Assembly (NCBI GenBank): GCA_019454045.1
Contig: SKCR01038117.1
Span: forward strand, 186,001-250,000
DNA from: Zanthoxylum bungeanum
Taxonomy: Eukaryota > Streptophyta > Magnoliopsida > Sapindales > Rutaceae
Length of the DNA: 64,000 bases
Direction of reading: 5' to 3'
The notes beneath the pieces were generated by a model. It worked only from the letters and a program-made list of their open reading frames with translations, ran no database searches and had not been told where the DNA came from. Numbering within the stretch: position 1 is the first letter of the stretch; every line of letters begins with the position of its first letter. Position numbers and translations under genes: made by a program. Below are positions 56,793-64,000 of this stretch, piece by piece.

Positions 56793-59028
56793 CTTGATTG
56801 TAATAGTCTAACTATCCAATCAACGATATTGGATATAGTCAAATGTAATGATTACTATAGTCCAACTATATAATCAACTGCAAATGATATTTTAAGGGTA
56901 CAGTCCAACTGTTCAATAAAAACAATAAAGTATTAGTCAAACTAATAAATATATATAATGACGAAAAATAAAGCACGTATTTAGCAAGTGTTAAACGAAA
57001 TTGTAAATTTAATACTAGCCTTCCATTATTTTTCGGCGAGCCTCTAACCCTCTGTTGAGTACTCGGGAAACCCAGTTTCATAGTGGGCTAGGATCCCGTT
57101 AAATAACACACAACCTTGACTTTGGCCAACAAGCTGTATAAAACTTAACTAGGTAGATCTCTAAGATCAATTGGATCTCATCCAATTCCTAGATCCGGTA
57201 GGTGGACCTCCAAGTCCAAATATATATCCAATATATATTTCCTAACCTTTTCCTATGAATCAACTAAGCCTTGGCTTTGGCTCAACAAGCTTAATGATTC
57301 CAGTTAAGCACGGCCCATTGACAATGGGAAAGCTTCGAAATCCACGTCGATGTACAGAAGTGACCTTGACTTTGGCCAACAAGTCACAACTGCCCAAGAC
57401 ATGCGATATATAACAAAGCCTTCGTGGTTCAAACACATCCGCGATGGACATTTATCTTGACTTTGGCCAACAAACCAATGCCAATCTTGGATCTTGAGAG
57501 AGAACCACTCAATGGAAGGAAAACGCTTAATATTTGAGTGAGGGTTTTTCGCATAAATTGGCATCCAAGTTATTATGTTTGATTAGGTCTCATCATACAC
57601 CCTTAAGCATGCATTCTAAAATCATAATAAGGCGCGAATAAATTAATAACGATATGCGGATGGATATAAAACAAATTGTCCTAAAACAAATCTCTATCTT
57701 TCCTCTCTCCCGCTAACACTATTCATACTTCTACCCAATTACATAATACATTAAAGAAACCTCATTAACATTGAGGGGAATTGGTGAGAAGAGAAATACA
57801 AAGAGTAAATAGATAATAGGCTGGACACGCAGGTCCAATTTAATAAATTCTAAATTTATTACAACAATTTCCAAAATTGCCCTCACCCTTCTAATATCCA
57901 TCCGATATACATTATTCATACAATACATTCAAGTATTCACACATAGCATGTTATTCAATCAATCTAATCCAATTAATTAATCTTTGAATTAATTATCATC
58001 CAATGTTCAAACAACGATTTGATTTGCGCGAGTCCAACTCGTTTAAGAATAAATACTCAAATTACGTATTCTTGAATTATATCGAACTACAATTTTAAAT
58101 CCAATTTAAATTGTATCTAATACTAATTCGAATTTAATTCCAAATTAAATAATTACACTTATTTATGTGCCTTAAAGACTTGGATTCCAAATCCAATCTA
58201 AATGGGTCTCAAAGGCCCAATTAGTATCCACTACTATTTAATTAAAGTCCAATGGGCTTTTAATTAATTCTTAAGGCATGAGCTTTTGCCAATATGGATC
58301 CAATCCAAGATGCCAAGGCCCAATTAGGAATCATCATTTGCCATAAAATCAATTTTGGCCCATTAGGCCCAATTAAATATTAAAAGGCCCAAAAGTTATA
58401 TTTGAACTTTATGGAAATGATTTTGGGTCCAATTTGGATCCAATCGAATTGTCCAAAACCAAGCTTGGCCCAACCAAGCCCATTAAGCCCAAATACAACA
58501 AATTAGCCCAATCCAATTTAAAGACTAATTTATTATTAACATAATATTCTAAATATCACATTAATTTAATTAAAGTGTAATAGCCATAATTAATTAATTA
58601 AACTAATATTTCCAAAACATCAATTAAACTAATTAATCATGCATTAAAATATTCAATTCATATCCATCACAATTGAAGCAAAATCAATCTATTTCATGAT
58701 ATGGTTCACACCAATTTGGGCATAATAATATTCAATCTTGATTTAAATCTAATTAAATCAACAATCAATATACATATAATGCCATAAACTCATCCAATAG
58801 TCAAATTAACAAACAAATCACCATGAACACTATTAGGGCTAGTTTCGGCCAATGTGGGATTTTTAGGGAAAATTAATCTAATCAAATTTTCTCAAATCCA
58901 TTGATTCACAAATCCAATTTATCATCATCAAAGCTCAACCAAACAACCAATTTAGGCATTTTTAAACTCCAAGCACAAAAACCCCAAATAAAGTCCATAA
59001 ACCCTAAATATAAATCATGCTTAGATAT
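56793..59028 (-). other. Element A long 5' leader
   Basis: A 2.2-kb untranslated region matching the D leader in plan. The 18-nt CTTGACTTTGGCCAACAA motif occurs at 57115, 57269 (variant), 57365 and 57456, with spacings within about 25 nt of those in D. GCCCAA/GGCCCA words cluster at 58200-58540. No tandem array like that of D. Confidence 0.75.
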
Positions 59029-59041
59029 GGCTCTGATACCA
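59029..59041 (-). other. Element A primer-binding site (initiator Met tRNA)
   Basis: Minus strand TGGTATCAGAGCC, the standard plant copia PBS complementary to the 3' end of initiator methionine tRNA, one base from the 5' LTR. Confidence 0.88.
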
Positions 59042-59042
59042 T

Positions 59043-60936
59043 TGTTAGTGTCCTAAACATGCCCAAGGTCTCTAAGACATGATATTGTGTGTGAATAATC
59101 AAAAACAAGTTTGCGGAATAAACTTACATTGATCGGTTTGGATGATGGATTTCAAAGCTTTCTTTGAATTTGTTGGAAGCTCCAAGCTTTCTTTTGAATT
59201 CCCAACTCAAGGATGAGTTTTCCTATCACCTTAATTAACTCTTGAAAGTGCTAGCTTAAAGAAATTTTGCAACAAAACTTCAATGGGGTGAGGAGAAGCT
59301 CACGACAAAACAAGGAAGAAGAGAGAAGATGAAATGCTGTGAATAGTAAATGTGTCTTACTTCCAAAGTTGACTTGCCTTTAAATACCAAGGTTGTTTGT
59401 TGGATTTGGTTTGAGTATATTATAAGTAAAGCCAAGCCTTACTTCCAACAAATCAAATCGATAAATCAAGCCCAACCACTTCCATCACATGTCCAACATG
59501 TTGATGTAAGTGAAATGGATCCCACCACTTTTAAATTCCAAATTTAGGTCGGCTAACCCAACACGCAACTTCGCTTGGGTTCGGGTTCGTTTAATTCAGA
59601 ACTAAATGAATTTACCGTTGCGACATAATTAAATCTAATTTAATTAAATAATTATGCCTCGTAAAATTATTACGAAAGTCGCTTACGAATTAAATCCAAA
59701 TTAATTCATTCGCCCGAATTAAAATCCAATTTTAATTCTGTATTGAAATCCGATTTCAATTAATATATCCAATATATTATTTAATCAATTAATTCCAAAT
59801 TAATCGCGTTCTCTCTTTTATGTGAATTTTATCCCAGATAAATTCTTACCGTAATTAATCCCAGATTAATTTTCTCTCTCATAATTAATCTCAGATTAAT
59901 TATGTTCGAGTCAAATGTCATCGGTGAATCTTTGGGAAGCGACCCAAGAGATCACTGGATATGTTGGCAGTAAATTCGGTTGTCGGACTATCCGAACAAG
60001 TACGTACCCGGTACCATGTTCTTACTGATTTACAAGACATGGTTGGCTTCTAGCAAAGCACCGTGCCTACCTAATTCTCCAGAAATATTCAAAAAAGAAT
60101 ATACAATCTATATCAGGCATAGTATATTATGTATTACGTATTACAATCCAATATCAGATGTCACATGCTAGGCCTAGGGCTGAAATTGTGTCTGCCCCGT
60201 ACCGTACACATATCGGATCACTAGCAACTAGTCTCTTTAATCGGATAATCATGACCTAGTCATACTATCCCGATAGCTGCAGCATATGAGAGTACTAGTT
60301 TTGTATCTCTGCGTGATCATCTTCTCCATATGACTGAAGTGATACTTCCATCTTGATATCACATCCAATACACTACGATTCTCAGTAAACCCAGAAGAGG
60401 CGTACAAAGAACCTGTTAAAGCACCGGATAACCAAAACCAAAGCGTACTGATTGTTGCAAGTATTAGCGATGCAAGTCTCAGGTTAAGACCACATACACC
60501 TACCCTGATGCGGATTCCCATAGACATATAGTCATACTACCAAGGGGTCTATCCAGAGCGAAGCTGTTCCCGGTTCAGCGGCTAACAGAACCTCCTATTA
60601 CACTTTAATAAGTATCATATACTTAAATATATGAGAACTATGCCGTTAAGCTTCCATAACGCGCACAAGTGTAATACTAGTCTATTCCGCATTATCGATG
60701 TCCAGTCTCGATAATACTATGACTAATGATATTTAATGATTAAACCGTTCGTGGATTAATAATGTCTCATATCTTATTAATCCGGAACTAATCATAAGGA
60801 CTTTTATCATTTATATATCAAAGTAATCTAATTACAAAATGATAAAATAGCAATTTTCTTTGTCACGTAGTTAATTTGTACAAAAACCATAATGTCTTTT
60901 ACAAATAGTGATGTTATGGGTCATAATTGTCCAACA
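59043..60936 (-). repeat. Element A 5' LTR
   Basis: 1894 bp, TGTTAGTGTCC to TTGTCCAACA, matching 20176-22079. It is followed by the TSD CTCTC and the F tandem array. Confidence 0.9.
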
Positions 60937-60941
60937 CTCTC

Positions 60942-61430
60942 ATTGTGCCATTCAACACTTGGCCATGAAGGAGAAACTCCAACCCCATGCCAACAAACAT
61001 AATAAGGCCTCGGTGGGACATACCCAACCCTGAGCTAATATAATCACTTGGCCATAAGTGAATTTTCTCTCATTGTGCCATTCAACATTTGACAATGGGG
61101 GGAAACTTCAACTCAATGCCAATAAATACAATAAGGCCTCAGTGGGACATAACCCGACCCCGAGCCATCACATAATAACTTAGCCACAAGAGAATATTCC
61201 TTCATTGTGTCATTCAACACTTGGCCATGAGGGAGAAACTCCAACACCATGTCAATAAACACAATAATACATCGGTGAGACATAATCCGACCTCAAGCCA
61301 TCACATAATAACTTGGCCACAAGGGAATGTTACCTCATTATGCCATTCAATACTTTGCCATGAGGGAGAAAATTCAACATCATGCCAATGAACACAATAA
61401 GGCCTCAGTGGACATAACCCAACCTTGAGC
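60942..61430. repeat. Element F 130-bp tandem array, right part
   Basis: Units start CATTNTGNCATTCAA at about 60941, 61073, 61204 and 61335, roughly 131 bp apart; with 6330-6598 there are five to six copies. Non-coding. Confidence 0.8.
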
Positions 61431-62399
61431 CATCTCTTTGGACACTGGTAATGGCATCCTACACCAAGTCGTCCAACAAAACAAAAACAAAAGCAAAATA
61501 TAAGGACAAGAGATGTGATGTATCACATACCCCGCACTCACTCAAAAGAAACAATGAGGGAACTTAAGACAGCGTTCTACCTCACGTTACCCAAAATAAT
61601 AATTCTGAATCTTACAATTCAGATAACCCGGTAAACCGAGCTACAGACCGGTGGTGACCATTGCCATAAAGAATGTCCCAATGTTAGGAAAAAAACCCAG
61701 TCCTGTAAACGCCACAGAGGTCTTCATGTTTTCGCCGTGCTATGCTTGACATGTCTAAAGTGGGATAGCCAGCGCCACGGGGGCAATCCCATTCCCCGTG
61801 CTAGGTGCATCCTAAGGCTACAAACGCCACGGGCTTTCTTGTGCTATGTGAAACCAGAAGTTATCACAGTATCGTAACTATCTTCAACCCATATGTACTG
61901 TGATTACCTTACGGCACCAAACGCCACGCCGAATATCTAGCCTAGCGTGCTATGGATACCCGAGGTGCCAAAAGCAATGCAGGTCTTTTCATTTTGATTC
62001 CCCAAAGGTGTAAGTCATTGGGTGTTGACGCTATAGCCCGTGGATGCCACGGGTTTCACGCCTTTCCCACATGTCCTACACCTCTTGCTGTATTTCGAAT
62101 TCCCTAAAGGTGCAAAGTCATTGGGTGTTGACGCTCCAATCCGGGGTTTGATAATGACATCAGGGATTGGTATGCCACGAGTTTTGCGCCATTCTCATAT
62201 CTCCTACACCCCTTGACGTATCCCGACCGTGAATATTTTCCAAAATTATCAAACAAGTCCCTCATCCAAATAATAAACAAGCATGAATGAACAAATATTT
62301 ATTTAGAAAGGGAAAGCCTTATTCACATTCCTATGAGAGGCTTTATTGGAAGTACCTTCTCGATATCTCAGCGTTCTAGGGCTTTTTGAACTGGGCACC
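61431..62399. repeat. Element F spacer with degenerate GCCACGGG/GTGCTATG repeats
   Basis: From about 61690 to 62230, diverged units combine AACGCCACGGG-like and GTGCTATG words, and two copies of AAGTCATTGGGTGTTGACGC lie near 62011 and 62107. No protein is recognised on either strand. In F orientation it lies between gag and the 130-bp array, where pol should be. Confidence 0.5.
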
Positions 62400-63170
62400 A
62401 TCCAACTGCTCAACATGATATGTACCCGACCTGATGACTATCGCTATCGGTGCTGCCTCACCCTCATGACCTCATGATCAACATATTCACTGAGGTATCC
62501 ATTTCTTACGAGGTCCTGGACTTATTCATGCAGGTCCATACATCTTTATGTGGCATGCCTCCTTACATTATGGTGCGTACAATAGGCCTTGTGATCCCTC
62601 ATGTCTATCTTAAATCTCCTCGTGTCAGGTTTAGTTAGCAGATAATTGTCCCCGTGTCTCACGAATTATTTGCACCAAAGGCCTGTTGAGCGCAGTATAT
62701 GCTGCATCCTCTGTTATGTGAGTAACTCTGTGCGGAGATGCTAGTTTTGGATCCGAGTTTCTCTGGATTTAATGCTTGAACTCCTGCTTGCTTGGTCTTG
62801 GTTTCTTCCACCCGTTAACTCCGTTGTAATGAGTATTCGGCCTTGGTTCCTTTCTAACATGATCTTCTGATCCCACTTTACTGGGTTTTATTTTCCTAGT
62901 TGTTTACTCCCATTCAACGGTGGCTAGCCTCTCGTCACTAGCGATATCGTCCCTCCATCAATTAGGCCCTACCTGCATCTGTTCTCTCGCCGCTCACTTT
63001 TATAACTTTTCGATTTTCTGTATCATGGCCTGTAAGATGGCTTGGATCCCCTCCATTTCTATCCGCAAGTTCTCCTCCATTTTCTCCATCCATCTCCTCA
63101 CCAACGACTCTAAATCCCTATGATTTTCATCTCTTGCTATCGTCTTAGTGTGTTTGCTGCTTTTTGTATG
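62400..63170 (-). pseudogene. Element F gag remnant
   Basis: Downstream of the PBS the minus strand encodes a charged helix (LESLVRRWMEKMEENLRIEM, ending IQKIEKL at 63000), like the N-terminal coiled coil of Tat-type gags. Further on, at about 62470-62600, a degenerate frame with two stops reads AYCTHHNVRRHAT, then VQDLVRNGYLSEYVDHE; its C-H-H-C spacing and following helix match the knuckle-like motif and helix of plant Tat gags, including E, B and C. The intervening 62600-63000 has no long frame. No protease or RT follows. Confidence 0.55.
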
Positions 63171-63190
63171 AGTCCCTACAGATGGCGCCA
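63171..63190 (-). other. Element F primer-binding site
   Basis: Minus strand TGGCGCCATCTGTAGGGACT, two bases from the end of the 5' LTR. GGCGCCATCTGTGGGGA-like sequence is common just after the 5' LTR in plant Tat elements. It differs from the E/B/C site. Confidence 0.7.
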
Positions 63191-63192
63191 AC

Positions 63193-64000
63193 TGTTGACA
63201 ATGGTTTTTCATTCTAGGGGTAATTCGGGAAATATACTCCTCGAACAAACCTCCCCCAAGTAGTGAATTTGTTTGGCTAGTTGGGAACCAAAGAAAACTT
63301 GGAAATCAAACATAAAATCACAGAGAAAATAAAGGTTTAACATGGTTTGGCAGAGAGTGGCTCCAACCTACGTCCATAGGAACAAAGAAATGAAATTTTT
63401 ATTACTAGCTCGGGTCAAGACCAATCAGCTTTCTGTCTCCATCACTAAGCTTTTTAGAGCTCTTTTACAAGATGTAGAATATAAAAAAATACTAACCCTT
63501 AAATCTGAGCCTTCATCCCCCTTTTATAGGCTCTCAAATATACTATTACACCAACTCGTGACATCAGCTCATGTCAGTCGGTCACTGTCGCTCATGCTCT
63601 TTTTTCCCAACTGCTCTGCAAACAGTAGCTATAGATTTCTGACTCAATCACCCTCTTTCAGAAAAAGCCATCATTCCTACCTTTATCATCTGCTACACGT
63701 TCTGCCCATATGACATCCTACAATTCAACCACTCTCACATTGTTCTGTGTGTCAGAAAGGAAGTCTCTGACCAACTCCCGTCATATCAGCCTTCTGTTGG
63801 CTCAAACTCTCATGTAGGGCTTACGTCATTCATATATAAGTACATAATATTGCAACCCCGACTTCGGTCCTCGGGTCAGTATGTCACGGACCACCTCAGG
63901 TCAACTTTCACATATGCTCAAGTTCAACTGGATCTGATACTTTCTCACCAGGTCGGGTCGGTATCCCACTATATCCTCCTCAACTAGCTCTTCTCTAAGG
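63193..64000 (-). repeat. Element F 5' LTR, truncated by the window end
   Basis: Matches 2330 to about 3191 of the 3' LTR, from TGTTGACAATGG to the AACTAGCTCTTCTCTAAGG at the edge. The 55-60 bp block found at 3018-3076 is missing here. A short ATG frame spans the LTR/gag border but the ATG lies in the LTR. Confidence 0.8.

Larger units (their letters stand above)
20176..60936 (-). mobile_element. Element A: Ty1/copia retrotransposon (BARE-1/Angela-like), decayed, containing B
   Basis: A minus-strand element bounded by TGTTAGTGTCC and GTCCAACA with perfect TSD CTCTC (20171-20175 and 60937-60941). Its own length is about 9.84 kb once B is removed. It has LTRs of ~1.9 kb, a perfect initiator-Met PBS, a 2.2-kb leader, gag-PR-INT-RT-RH order (INT before RT, the copia arrangement) and a PPT. 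Coding regions hold stops, frameshifts and a ~170-bp deletion. Sequence around the integrase/RT junction resembles the BARE-1/Angela group. It is a sister family to D. Confidence 0.9.
2330..64000 (-). mobile_element. Element F: outermost Tat-like Ty3/gypsy element, non-autonomous, with E and A nested inside
   Basis: On the minus strand the order is: 5' LTR (63193 to beyond 64000), PBS, degenerate gag, spacer repeats, a 130-bp tandem array, an antisense gene on the plus strand, PPT and 3' LTR (2330-3331). E and A interrupt the tandem array; the F pieces are 2330-6598, 20168-20175 and 60942-64000, about 7.3 kb in the window. Joining them restores the array unit exactly (AGAAT, GTTCTCTC, ATTGTGCC). 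No protease, RT or integrase is visible. Aligning the two LTRs suggests about 140 bp lies beyond the window edge. Gag with a C-H-H-C motif plus a 3' antisense gene is the Tat-lineage layout known from Grande- and Retand-like elements; the lineage call is inference. Confidence 0.75.

Noticed and set aside
62450..62638. Plus-strand ORF as a host gene fragment
   Set aside because: The minus strand of the same stretch reads as a degenerate Tat gag knuckle region in the expected position for F.

Overview
This is plant nuclear DNA, probably from a eudicot. Every long coding signal belongs to a plant LTR-retrotransposon lineage (Ty3/gypsy of the Tat type and Ty1/copia resembling BARE-1/Angela), and the rest is AT-rich spacer with two hAT-type MITEs. 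I find no host protein gene, tRNA or rRNA gene. It looks like a repeat-dense intergenic or pericentromeric block.

From 2330 to the window end the sequence resolves into one nested stack of six LTR elements. Element boundaries were read from TG..CA ends, paired LTRs, primer-binding sites (PBS), polypurine tracts (PPT) and 5-bp target-site duplications (TSDs). F (2330 to beyond 64000, minus strand, Tat-like, no pol) is the outer element. E (6599-20162, minus, gag-pol Tat element, TSD AGAAT) and A (20176-60936, minus, copia, TSD CTCTC) inserted into F only 3 bp apart. B (22416-53327, plus, gag-only gypsy, TSD CTGCC) sits in the RNase H region of A. C (30954-49899, minus, gag-only gypsy, TSD CAGCC) sits in the 3' LTR of B. 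D (31879-42284, minus, copia, TSD CTAAC) sits in the 3' LTR of C. All five testable TSDs are perfect.

Left to right: 1-2329 is host flank with a hAT MITE. 2330-6598 is the F 3' end, with a degenerate intron-containing antisense gene on the plus strand and a second hAT MITE. 6599-20162 is E. 20176-22415 is the A 3' end. 22416-30953 is most of B. 30954-31878 starts C, 31879-42284 is D and 42290-49899 is the rest of C. 49900-53327 finishes B, 53333-60936 is the 5' two-thirds of A, and 60942-64000 is the gag/5' LTR side of F.

E, B and C form one super-family: similar gag, PBS core, PPT, TATA box, LTR modules and 3' tandem arrays. E still carries protease, RT, RNase H and integrase sequence. B and C have lost them through shared deletions and keep only gag, so they resemble TR-GAG non-autonomous elements that an E-like partner could mobilise. 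A and D are sister copia families. A is badly decayed. D, the innermost and so the youngest insertion, has nearly identical LTRs and only a few frameshifts. Many differences between LTR pairs are 1-nt indels in homopolymers, so some frameshifts may be assembly errors.
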